Of a stretch of DNA of 64,000 nt, positions 37,395-44,914 are shown piece by piece. Numbering within the stretch: position 1 is the stretch's first letter; each line of letters begins with the position of its first letter. The position numbers were made by a program, and so were the translations under genes. Below the pieces are notes generated by a model that was given only the letters and a program-made list of their open reading frames with translations, did no database searches and was not told the DNA's origin. Location of the stretch: positions 62,001 to 126,000 of the forward strand of contig NZ_OBEA01000006.1 in NCBI RefSeq assembly GCF_900215355.1, written 5' to 3'. This stretch comes from Pseudooceanicola antarcticus (GTDB taxonomy: Bacteria; Pseudomonadota; Alphaproteobacteria; Rhodobacterales; Rhodobacteraceae).

Positions 37395-37880
37395 TCATTT
37401 CTTCAGGATTTCCTGCAAGCGCGCTTCTTCCTCGTCCGAGAGCACATCTGCCCCCGCCTGGGCCCGTCCCCGCGCCCGCACGAAGCCCAGGCCGAGGCCC
37501 AGGCCGAAGAGCAGCATCAGCGGGCCCGCGGCCCAGAGCACGATGTTCAGCCCGCCCGTCGTGGGCTTGAGCAGCACGTATTCGGTGTAGCGCCCGACGA
37601 TATGGTCCAGCACCTCTTCATCGGTGTCGCCTTCCAGCAGGCGCTCTCGCACCAGCAGGCGCAGGTCACGGGCCAGCTCGGCGTTGGAATCGTCGATGTT
37701 CTCGTTGCGGCAGACCAGGCAGCGCAGCTCCTTGCTGATCTCGCGGGCGCGTTCTTCCAGCACCGGGTCGTCCAGCATCTCGTCGGGCTGCACCGCCAGG
37801 GCCGGGCTTGCCAGCACCAGCACCGCCAGCACCAACAGCGTCGGGTGGATGCTATCCACCATCCGTCTCAGCCAGGTCAT
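37395..37880 (-). CDS. ccmH: Cytochrome c maturation protein CcmH
   Basis: The periplasm-facing thioredoxin-like factor reduces apocytochrome c or feeds it to CcmF. The 161-residue protein has a signal or anchor segment (13-30), the redox motif L52-R-C54-L-V-C57, the family core NIDDSNAELARDLR and a C-terminal membrane helix (about 111-134). The start overlaps the ccmF stop (ATGA, 4 bp), so the two are translationally coupled. Confidence 0.95.
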   Translation of the reverse strand: MTWLRRMVDSIHPTLLVLAVLVLASPALAVQPDEMLDDPVLEERAREISKELRCLVCRNENIDDSNAELARDLRLLVRERLLEGDTDEEVLDHIVGRYTEYVLLKPTTGGLNIVLWAAGPLMLLFGLGLGLGFVRARGRAQAGADVLSDEEEARLQEILKK

Positions 37881-39913
37881 TCCGCCGGCACTCCCTGCGC
37901 CTTCACGGTCCTTGCCGCCCCCGCCGCGACGCGGTAGCGCCGGTCCGACAGGCTCAGGCCGCCACCGAGCGCCATCAGGATGGCGCCGCCCCAGATCCAG
38001 TTGGCCAGGGGCTTGTAGTAGCTGCGCATGGCCCAGCCCCCGTCCGGCTGCGGATCGCCGAGCGCAACGTAGATATCGCGCAGGAAACCGTTGTTGATCG
38101 CGGCCTCGGTGGTGGGCATGCCCGCTACCGGGTAGACCCGCTTCTCGGGGTGCAGCAGGCCGATCGTGCGGCCGTTCTTCGACAGCGCCACATCGGCCAT
38201 GGTCGAGACATAGTTCGGGCCCTCGACCCGGTTCACCCCCTGCAGCTGCAGCTCGTAGCCCGCGATCTCGACCCGGTCGCCGGGTTGCACCACGCGGATA
38301 TCCTCTTCCTGCCAGGCCAGCATCGAGGCGATGCCCGCCATGCAGACGCCAAGTCCCGCATGGGCCACCGCCCGGCCCCAGTCGGCGCGCGGCAGGCGCC
38401 AGAGCCGCGAAAGCGGCCCCTTGCCCTTGCGCGTCCAGAGATCCGCCACGGCGCCCGCCACCAGCCAGGCTCCCAGCATCAGCCCCACTGGACCAAGTGC
38501 CGAGCGCCCCGTCTGCAGGGCAAAGAAGAGCGCCAGCACCGCCAGGGCCAGCACGGCGGCCGGGATGAGGCGCGGCATGACCCGGCCGAGCCGGGCCCGC
38601 TTCCAGGGCAGCATAGCGCCCAGGGGCAGCACCGCGCCGAGCGCCACCATGAAGGGGGTGAAGGCCATGTTGAAGAAGGGCGCCCCCACCGACAGCTTCT
38701 CGGGGTGATCGAAAAGGCCAAGCGCATAGAAGGGGTTGCGGAAAGCCGCCCCGCCAAGCCGCCAGATCTCCTGGTCCGAGGCGAGCTCGATCGCCAGCGG
38801 CCAGATGGTGCCGACGAAGACCACGAAGGCCGCCACCGCCAGCAAGATGTTGTTCAGCACCAGCGCCGACTCGCGGCTGACCATGCCGAAGACCCCCTTG
38901 GCCGAGAGCTCGTCGGCGCGGAAGGCAAAGAGTGTCAGCGCCCCGCCCATGAAGAGGCCGGTGATGGCCAGCAGGAAGACGCCGCGCTCGGGGTCGTTGG
39001 CAAAGGCGTGGACCGAGGTGATGACGCCGGAGCGCGTGATGAAAGCGCCGATCAGCGAGAAGCCGAAGGCGGTGATCGCCAGCAGGATTGTCCAGGCCTT
39101 CAGGCTCTCGCGCTTCTCGACCACGATGGCCGAATGCAGCAGCGCCGCAGAGACCAGCCAGGGCATGAAGGAGGCGTTCTCGACCGGGTCCCAGAACCAG
39201 AAGCCGCCCCAGCCCAGCTCGTAATAGGCCCACCACGAGCCAAGCGCGATGCCGATGGTCAGGAAGATCCAGGCAGCCAGGGTCCAGGGCCGCACCCAGC
39301 GACCCCAGGCGGCATCGACGCGGCCTTCCAGCAGCGCCGCCACGGCGAAGCTGAAGGACATCGAGAGGCCCACGTAGCCGAGGTAGAGGAAGGGCGGATG
39401 GAAGGCGAGGCCGGGGTCCTGCAGCAGCGGGTTCAGGTCCTGCCCGTCGAAGGGCGGCACTGCCAGGCGCAGGAAGGGATTCGAGGTGAACAGAAGGAAA
39501 GCCAGGAAGGCCGCGCCGATCAGCCCCTGCACCCCGAGGACGCGGGCGCGCAGGCTGGCGGGCAGGTTGTCTCCGAAGAGCGCCGCCGCGCCACCGAAGA
39601 GCGCCACGATGAGCACCCAGAGCAGCATGGAACCCTCGTGGTTACCCCAGACCCCGGTGATCTTGTAGAGCATCGGCTTGGCGGAATGGCTGTTGGCCCA
39701 GACCAGCCGCAGCGAGAAATCAGAGGTCACGAAGGCCCATGTCAGGGCGGCAAAGGCGAAGGCCACCAGCAGCGCCTGGGTCACGGCGGCGGGCTCGGCG
39801 GCCGCCATCCAGCCGGGCCAGCGGCGCCAGGCGCCGACAAGGGGCACCACCGCCTGGAAGAGGGCCACGGCGAAGGCGAGGATCAGGGCGAAATGGCCAA
39901 GTTCTGTCATCAT
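37877..39913 (-). CDS. ccmF: Cytochrome c heme lyase CcmF
   Basis: This large membrane protein takes heme from holo-CcmE and attaches it to apocytochrome c. The 678-residue chain has about 14 membrane segments. It carries the tryptophan-rich WWD domain WGGFWFWDPVENASFMPWL and the conserved histidine regions around KITGVWGNHEGSMLLW and the SVHAFANDPERG loop. No ribosome site precedes the ATG. Instead a good promoter ends 6 nt before it, which suggests a leaderless message. The usual partner ccmE is upstream but separated by a two-gene lysis module. Confidence 0.96.
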   Translation of the reverse strand: MMTELGHFALILAFAVALFQAVVPLVGAWRRWPGWMAAAEPAAVTQALLVAFAFAALTWAFVTSDFSLRLVWANSHSAKPMLYKITGVWGNHEGSMLLWVLIVALFGGAAALFGDNLPASLRARVLGVQGLIGAAFLAFLLFTSNPFLRLAVPPFDGQDLNPLLQDPGLAFHPPFLYLGYVGLSMSFSFAVAALLEGRVDAAWGRWVRPWTLAAWIFLTIGIALGSWWAYYELGWGGFWFWDPVENASFMPWLVSAALLHSAIVVEKRESLKAWTILLAITAFGFSLIGAFITRSGVITSVHAFANDPERGVFLLAITGLFMGGALTLFAFRADELSAKGVFGMVSRESALVLNNILLAVAAFVVFVGTIWPLAIELASDQEIWRLGGAAFRNPFYALGLFDHPEKLSVGAPFFNMAFTPFMVALGAVLPLGAMLPWKRARLGRVMPRLIPAAVLALAVLALFFALQTGRSALGPVGLMLGAWLVAGAVADLWTRKGKGPLSRLWRLPRADWGRAVAHAGLGVCMAGIASMLAWQEEDIRVVQPGDRVEIAGYELQLQGVNRVEGPNYVSTMADVALSKNGRTIGLLHPEKRVYPVAGMPTTEAAINNGFLRDIYVALGDPQPDGGWAMRSYYKPLANWIWGGAILMALGGGLSLSDRRYRVAAGAARTVKAQGVPAE

Positions 39914-39919
39914 GCCCGG

Positions 39920-39949
39920 ACTATAGTCTCAGGGCTGGTCAGGCCTCAA
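39920..39949 (-). promoter_or_regulatory. Promoter of ccmF, predicted leaderless
   Basis: On the minus strand TTGAGG (39949-39944), 18 nt and TATAGT (39925-39920) form a sigma-70-like promoter. The -10 is 6 nt from the ccmF ATG, so transcription would start at or next to the A of ATG. This agrees with the absence of a Shine-Dalgarno sequence. Confidence 0.55.
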
Positions 39950-39960
39950 TTCAAATGCGC

Positions 39961-39994
39961 GGCAGGGACGCGACCGAATTGTCGCGCCCCTGCC
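39961..39994 (-). terminator. Hairpin terminator after the holin gene
   Basis: The stem GGCAGGGACGCGAC/GTCGCGCCCCTGCC (13 pairs, one A-C mismatch, 6-nt loop) lies 20 bp past the holin stop on the minus strand and is followed by GCGCATTTGAATT. It would separate the lysis pair from ccmF. Confidence 0.7.
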
Positions 39995-40014
39995 CCCGGA
40001 TCGCCCCCCAGGGC

Positions 40015-40563
40015 TCACCCGGCCTTGCGCCAGGCCTCAAGCGCCGGGTTCGCACCTCCCGGCGCCTCTGCCGCCCGGACCGGCTCTGCCAAGTCCGGCG
40101 CGTCCAACTGGCGCAACGCTTCGATGTTCTCGACCACCTGCGGCACAAGGGTCATGCTGCGGGCGATCTCGCGCTGGAATTCCTGTCCCTTCACCTGGTG
40201 CCTTGCCCCGAAGTAGAAGCTGACCACCGCCCCCAGGAGCCACCAGAGCGCCTCGGGCACCAGGGCAAGCCCTTGCATCCGTTCGGAAAACCACACCGGA
40301 TCCCACATCGCCGAGACGAAGAGGCCGATGGCGCCAAGGGCCATGGCCGGCCGGGGCAGCCGGTTCAGCCCGTCCATGAAACGGTCAAAGCCCCTGCGCT
40401 GGTCGCGGAACTCCCGCCCATGCTGCGCCAGGGCCGCCTGGAAGGCTGCCAGGTCGCGCTGGTCCGTGGCTTCGGCATTGGTCCGGAACACCTCTGCAGT
40501 ATCGCGGATCACGTTGCGCCCGCCGCCGAAGACGACCTCCAGAAGACCTGACATCAGCCCCAT
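40015..40563 (-). CDS. Holin family protein of the gene-transfer-agent type
   Basis: The 182-residue protein matches the 'holin of 3TMs, for gene-transfer release' family. An amphipathic N-terminal helix leads into FMDGLNRLP, then two clear membrane segments follow (about 72-87, PAMALGAIGLFVSAM, and 103-120, PEALWWLLGAVVSFYFGA). The C-terminal helix carries FQREIARSM. In Rhodobacter capsulatus the homologous pair rcc00556/rcc00555 releases gene-transfer-agent particles. The start ATG 40563 has GAGAGGG 6 nt upstream and overlaps the endolysin gene by 10 bp. A terminator-like hairpin follows. Confidence 0.85.
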   Translation of the reverse strand: MGLMSGLLEVVFGGGRNVIRDTAEVFRTNAEATDQRDLAAFQAALAQHGREFRDQRRGFDRFMDGLNRLPRPAMALGAIGLFVSAMWDPVWFSERMQGLALVPEALWWLLGAVVSFYFGARHQVKGQEFQREIARSMTLVPQVVENIEALRQLDAPDLAEPVRAAEAPGGANPALEAWRKAG

Positions 40564-41168
40564 GCCGCGACCCTCTCGGCGAATTCCGCGTCCGACATGT
40601 GGTAGCGCGGCGCAATGAAGCTCTCGGCGCGCCTGATCCAGCCGCCCTTGCCGCCCGAACGGGTGCGGCAGTACTTGCGGCTCCGAGCGCGGGCATCGGC
40701 GATGCGGAAGTAGTAGTTGCGCCGCGCGATTCCATAGGCATCGACGATGTAGTCGGCGGCAGCGGCATGGGCCTCGTGGCAGGCCGCGATGGTGCGCGGC
40801 CCGATGACACCATCGGCGCTGATCTCCCACCCCATCTCGCGCAGCAGCCGCTGCAGGATCTTCACCGCATTGGCACCGGCGTTGACATACATGTCGAAGA
40901 CCGAGGCCCAGAGCGGCTCCGGCAGATCGGCGATGCGCGGCTTGTGGAAGTAGTGATCCAGGAAGATCTCGCGCGCCTTGTCGCGGCTCAGGCGCTGCAC
41001 ATCCGCCACGTCCACATCGCCGTCATCATCGAGGTCAAGGCCCAGGCGGCGCATGGTGTGGATCGTCACCCCGTGATTGGTCGCCCCGCCGGGATCGTCG
41101 GGATCATTCACGAACCCGCCCTCGCGGGTCAGGATCTCATCCGCAATCTGCTGAACATCCAAGGACAT
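40554..41168 (-). CDS. Glycoside hydrolase family 108 N-acetylmuramidase (endolysin)
   Basis: The 204-residue peptidoglycan hydrolase has the GH108 catalytic region with Glu16 in REGGFVNDPDDPGGATNHG, followed by VFDMYVNAGANAVKILQRL and ISADGVIGPRTIAAC. No signal peptide is visible, so export depends on the overlapping holin, as in phage and gene-transfer-agent lysis cassettes. GGGAG precedes the ATG by 8 nt. It is separated from ccmE by 119 bp, enough for its own promoter. No phage structural gene is nearby. Confidence 0.9.
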   Translation of the reverse strand: MSLDVQQIADEILTREGGFVNDPDDPGGATNHGVTIHTMRRLGLDLDDDGDVDVADVQRLSRDKAREIFLDHYFHKPRIADLPEPLWASVFDMYVNAGANAVKILQRLLREMGWEISADGVIGPRTIAACHEAHAAAADYIVDAYGIARRNYYFRIADARARSRKYCRTRSGGKGGWIRRAESFIAPRYHMSDAEFAERVAAWG

Positions 41169-41287
41169 GGTGCAATCTCCCGAAGCTTTGCCTCGGGGAT
41201 CAGCCTGCGCGGGAAGGGTTAACGGCGCGCAACGGCAGCGCGCGGAGGCCCGGTCTCGCCAAGCCGTCCGTCACTGCGCCTGGGGGA

Positions 41288-41725
41288 TCAGCTCTCGGGC
41301 GGCTGGTAGACGCCCTGCTCTTTCAGCGCGTCCACGACCTCTTTCGGCATATAGCTCTCGTCGTGCTTGGCGAGGATCTCGGTCGCCACGAAGACACCAT
41401 CGACGAGGCTGCCGGTGCCGATCATGCCCTGGTTCTCTTCGAAGAGGTCGGGCAGGATGCCGCGATAGGTCACCGGCACCGTTGCCCCGCCATCGGTCAC
41501 CGAAAAGCGGATCACCTCGCCGCGCTCCAGGGACCCCTCGGATACCAGCCCGCCCAGGCGGAACACCTCGTTCGGCGCGGGCGGTGCCTCGGCCACCTGG
41601 CTCGGAGAGCGGAAGAAGTTGATGCCGTCCTGGAAGGCATAGCCAATCAGCGCGCCAGAGATGGCAAGCGCCACGAAGGCCAGCACGATGATTTGCACGC
41701 GGCGCTTCTTCTTCAAGCCTTTCAT
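41288..41725 (-). CDS. ccmE: Cytochrome c maturation heme chaperone CcmE
   Basis: The protein binds heme covalently in the periplasm and hands it to CcmF. The 145-residue protein has one N-terminal membrane anchor (about 11-30), an OB-fold and the heme-binding His121 with Tyr125 in AKHDESYMP. Start ATG 41725 follows GGAGGG at 8 nt; the upstream TTG is not needed. It is 25 bp after argC on the minus strand. Confidence 0.95.
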   Translation of the reverse strand: MKGLKKKRRVQIIVLAFVALAISGALIGYAFQDGINFFRSPSQVAEAPPAPNEVFRLGGLVSEGSLERGEVIRFSVTDGGATVPVTYRGILPDLFEENQGMIGTGSLVDGVFVATEILAKHDESYMPKEVVDALKEQGVYQPPES

Positions 41726-41750
41726 CGGCTTACCCTCCAAACCTCATGTG

Positions 41751-42779
41751 TTACGGGAAAAGTGCCGCCCCCATCAGACCAGCGGTCTCATCGAGCCCCA
41801 GCATCAGGTTGGCGTTCTGCAGCGCCTGGCCGGAGGACCCCTTGCACAGGTTGTCGAGCACCGTCACCACGATGGCCCGGCCCGCGATACGGTCGCCGGT
41901 GACGCCGATATGGACGAAGTTCGAGCCCCGCACGTCGTGGGTCGAGGGCACCTCGCCAAAGGGCAGCACCTGGATGAAGGGTTCTCCCGCATAGGCCGCG
42001 ACCATGGTGTCATAGACCTCCTGCGCATCGCCCGAGACATAGCCCGTGGACAGGATGCCCCGGTTCACCGGCAGCAGATGCGGCGTGAACTGGATCTTCA
42101 CCTCGCGCCCCGCCAGCTTGCTGAACTCCTGGTCGAACTCGCCCAGGTGCCGGTGCTTGCCGCCGACGGCATAGGCGTTGTAGCCCTCCGACAGCTCGGC
42201 ATGCAGCAGGTTTTCCTTCAACGACCGCCCCGCGCCGGAGACGGCGCATTTCATGTCGAGGATGATGTCGTCGAGCCCGATCACGCCGGCTTCGATCAGC
42301 GGGCGCAGGGTGAACTGGCCGGTGGCCGCATTGCAACCGGTGCCGGCGACGAGGCGCGCGGACTTGATCTCGTCGCGGTAGAATTCGGTCAGGCCATAGA
42401 CGGCCTCGCCCTGCATCTCGACGGCGGCATGATCATTGCCGTACCACTGCTTGTAGACCTCGGGATCACGCAGCCGGAAGTCGGCCGAAAGATCGACGAT
42501 CTTCAGCGACTTGGGCAGCTCGCGGATGACCTCCTGGCTGGTCTTGTGCGGCAGGGCGCAGAAGGCCAGGTCGATCTGGGAAAAGTCGATCTGATCCACC
42601 GTCACCAGGTCGGGCAGATCGAGGTGTCGCAGGAAGGGAAAGACCTGGGCCATGCGCATGCCGGCCTTGGAATTGGCCGCCAGCGCGGCGATCTCCAGAC
42701 CCGGATGGGTCGAGATCAGCCGGATCAGTTCCGCCCCGGTATAGCCCGAGGCGCCGATGATTGCGATTTTCTTGGTCAT
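41751..42779 (-). CDS. argC: N-acetyl-gamma-glutamyl-phosphate reductase
   Basis: Third step of arginine synthesis. The 342-residue type 1 ArgC has the NADP-binding start [18 protein letters not shown] and the catalytic cysteine near residue 148 in [31 protein letters not shown] and [10 protein letters not shown] are also present. The ATG at 42779 has GGAG 6 nt upstream; a TTG six codons earlier is less likely. Confidence 0.97.
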   Translation of the reverse strand: MTKKIAIIGASGYTGAELIRLISTHPGLEIAALAANSKAGMRMAQVFPFLRHLDLPDLVTVDQIDFSQIDLAFCALPHKTSQEVIRELPKSLKIVDLSADFRLRDPEVYKQWYGNDHAAVEMQGEAVYGLTEFYRDEIKSARLVAGTGCNAATGQFTLRPLIEAGVIGLDDIILDMKCAVSGAGRSLKENLLHAELSEGYNAYAVGGKHRHLGEFDQEFSKLAGREVKIQFTPHLLPVNRGILSTGYVSGDAQEVYDTMVAAYAGEPFIQVLPFGEVPSTHDVRGSNFVHIGVTGDRIAGRAIVVTVLDNLCKGSSGQALQNANLMLGLDETAGLMGAALFP

Positions 42780-42902
42780 GTCGGCTCCGCGCGTCAAACG
42801 CGCTCTAGATGCGGCATGGGGGCCGCGTATTCAAGGGATTTCAGCCCTTGCAGCGACTGCACGCCGCAGGGCCAAGGGCCTGTGGCCCGTTGGACAACCG
42901 CC

Positions 42903-43715
42903 TCAGGCGGCGTGGAAATCCAACCGTCGTCGGAGGAATTGCGTGGCCCTGGAAGAGACCCGCGCCGGATCGCCGGTGGTCAGGAACATCGAGACCTCGC
43001 CCGGTCCGCGCCGCTCGGGGTGGCGGTCCAGGTAATCGGCCAGAGACTCGGCCACCAGATTGGCCTGGGAATAGACGGTCACGTGCTCTCCCAGGGCCTG
43101 CTGGAAGGCCTCGGCCATCAGCGGGTAATGGGTGCAGCCCAGGATCGCCGCCTCGGGCTCGGGCATCTTGCGCTTCAGCGCATCGACATGGGAGTTCACC
43201 AGCGCCTCGGCCAGGATCATGTCGCCGTCCTCGATGGCATCGACCACGCCGCCGCAGGCCTGGGCCTCGACATCGACGCCGATGGCGCGGAAGGCCAGCT
43301 CGCGCTGGAAGGCCCGGCTGGCGACCGTGGCAGGCGTGGCAAAGAGTGCCACATGCTTCACCGCGACCTCGCGCGGCGGAGAATTGTCGCCCCACTGGCG
43401 TTCGGTCAGCGCCTCGATCAGCGGCACGAAGACCCCCAGCACCCGCTTGCCTTCCGGCACCCAGCTTTCCTGCATGCGGCGCAGCGCGGCGGCGGAGGCG
43501 GTGTTGCAGGCCAGGATCACCAGGTCGCAACCGGCATCGAAAAGCCGCTGCACGCCCGCCTTGGTCAGATCGAGAATGTCATCGGCGGTGCGCACGCCAT
43601 AGGGCGCATGGGCCTGGTCGCCCAGGTAGACGAAGGGCACATCCGGCAGACGCTTGGAACAGGCGTCCAGCACCGTCAGCCCGCCCAGACCGGAATCGAA
43701 GATACCTACCGCCAT
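42903..43715 (-). CDS. murI: Glutamate racemase
   Basis: This enzyme makes D-glutamate for peptidoglycan. The 270-residue protein has [15 protein letters not shown] and the two catalytic cysteines in [15 protein letters not shown] and [11 protein letters not shown]. The segment [14 protein letters not shown] is also typical. It is on the minus strand, 123 bp upstream of argC and 36 bp downstream of the acyltransferase gene. Confidence 0.96.
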   Translation of the reverse strand: MAVGIFDSGLGGLTVLDACSKRLPDVPFVYLGDQAHAPYGVRTADDILDLTKAGVQRLFDAGCDLVILACNTASAAALRRMQESWVPEGKRVLGVFVPLIEALTERQWGDNSPPREVAVKHVALFATPATVASRAFQRELAFRAIGVDVEAQACGGVVDAIEDGDMILAEALVNSHVDALKRKMPEPEAAILGCTHYPLMAEAFQQALGEHVTVYSQANLVAESLADYLDRHPERRGPGEVSMFLTTGDPARVSSRATQFLRRRLDFHAA

Positions 43716-43751
43716 GTCATGCCCCGGTCCCTCTCGGGCACCGCCTCTGCC

Positions 43752-44687
43752 TTACGCGCGGGCTTCTGCCCTGCGCTTCGCCTCGAACTCGTAGCCGTAT
43801 GCATAAGATTTCAACGGCATTGGAGAAAGCTCATACGTCGCTCTGCGCAGGAAATCCATCATCGCCTTCGTGTCCCCTGCCCGGCTGCGCAATTCTTCGC
43901 GCGCGATCGGCTCTCCGACCACCACGCGGACCGGCCCGTCGATACGGGAACGAAACTCCTTCAGCAGCAGCCCCATGCGCAGGGTCGGGTGCAGATGGCT
44001 GGCCAGTTGGAAGAGCCGCGAGGTCGTGCCCTCGAAGAAGACCGGCACCACGGCGGCCTCGCTCTTGGCGATCATGCGTGCGGTGAAGCCGCGCCAGCCG
44101 GGGTCCATGGGATGGGCGAAAGGCGTGGCAGCGGTCGAAACGGTGCCACCGGGGAAGACCCCCATCACGCCGCCCTCGCGCAGGTAGCGCAGCGCCTCGC
44201 GGCGGGTCTCGACATTGGTCTGTACCGCCTCGCGGGTCTCATCGAAGCTGATCGGCAGGATCACCCGGTCAAGATCGCTGGCCTTGCGGAAGACCCTGTT
44301 GGCGAGGATGCGGAAATCGCCGCGCCGCTCTTGCAGCATATGACCCAGGATCAGCCCGTCGAGAATGCCATAGGGGTGGTTGGCAACCACCACCACCGGG
44401 CCCTCGGCTGGGATGTTCTGCAGGCTGCCGGCAGAGTATTCCAGTTGCAGCCCGTAGCGCTCCACCATCACCGACCAGAAGTCGCGCCCTGCGCGCACGT
44501 CCTCGGCGTAGCCATCGGCCCTGCGGATCAGCGAGGGGCGGCCAAGCGCGTTCTCCATCAGACGGATCACCATCTGACCCGAGCGCGTCTCGGCGCTGGA
44601 GGCGTAGGAGATATCGCGGGCGATCTGGCGCTCGCTCGGCGGACGCGGATTCTGCTCAGAGGGGAGGATTTCTGCAGTCATGGCCAT
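43752..44687 (-). CDS. Lysophospholipid / 1-acyl-glycerol acyltransferase family protein
   Basis: The 311-residue PlsC-type acyltransferase has the catalytic motif NHPYGILDGL (His-x5-Asp, the variant seen in hemolysin-like and ornithine-lipid acyltransferases). FPGGTVSTA gives the glycerol-phosphate contact and VPVFFEGTTSRLFQLA follows. About 60 N-terminal residues precede the domain and may bind the membrane. The substrate could be lyso-ornithine lipid or a lysophospholipid. The start may be either of two ATGs two codons apart. Confidence 0.85.
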   Translation of the reverse strand: MAMTAEILPSEQNPRPPSERQIARDISYASSAETRSGQMVIRLMENALGRPSLIRRADGYAEDVRAGRDFWSVMVERYGLQLEYSAGSLQNIPAEGPVVVVANHPYGILDGLILGHMLQERRGDFRILANRVFRKASDLDRVILPISFDETREAVQTNVETRREALRYLREGGVMGVFPGGTVSTAATPFAHPMDPGWRGFTARMIAKSEAAVVPVFFEGTTSRLFQLASHLHPTLRMGLLLKEFRSRIDGPVRVVVGEPIAREELRSRAGDTKAMMDFLRRATYELSPMPLKSYAYGYEFEAKRRAEARA

Positions 44688-44867
44688 GTCCGAACGGGTC
44701 GCGCCCTCTTACCGGCGGCGGTGGATTCGTTCCAGTGAATTGCGCCCCCGCAGCGGTGCTGCCCGCTATCCTGACCGAGGGGCCCGAACAGCCGGTTAAC
44801 GCCCCCGGTTGCGAAGGTGGCGGCGACCGTCACCCCGGCCGCCCTGCCACCAGATGGGAAGCGCATT

Positions 44868-44891
44868 CGGGCGCCGCAAGAGCGGCGCCCG
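44868..44891 (-). terminator. Hairpin after the indolepyruvate oxidoreductase gene
   Basis: A perfect 10-bp stem, CGGGCGCCGC/GCGGCGCCCG, with a 4-nt loop lies 23 bp past the stop on the minus strand. It lacks a T-run, so Rho help or mRNA stabilisation is possible. Confidence 0.6.
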
Positions 44892-44914
44892 GTCTAGTCG
44901 TCTCACGCGGCGCC

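Noticed and set aside
41210-41230. TTAACC near the endolysin start as a CtrA site
   Set aside because: Only one half-site is present; the partner TTAA at 7 nt is missing.
41661-44738. 1025-codon plus-strand frame
   Set aside because: Runs antisense through ccmE, argC, murI and the acyltransferase; no domain is visible and all four minus-strand genes are solid.
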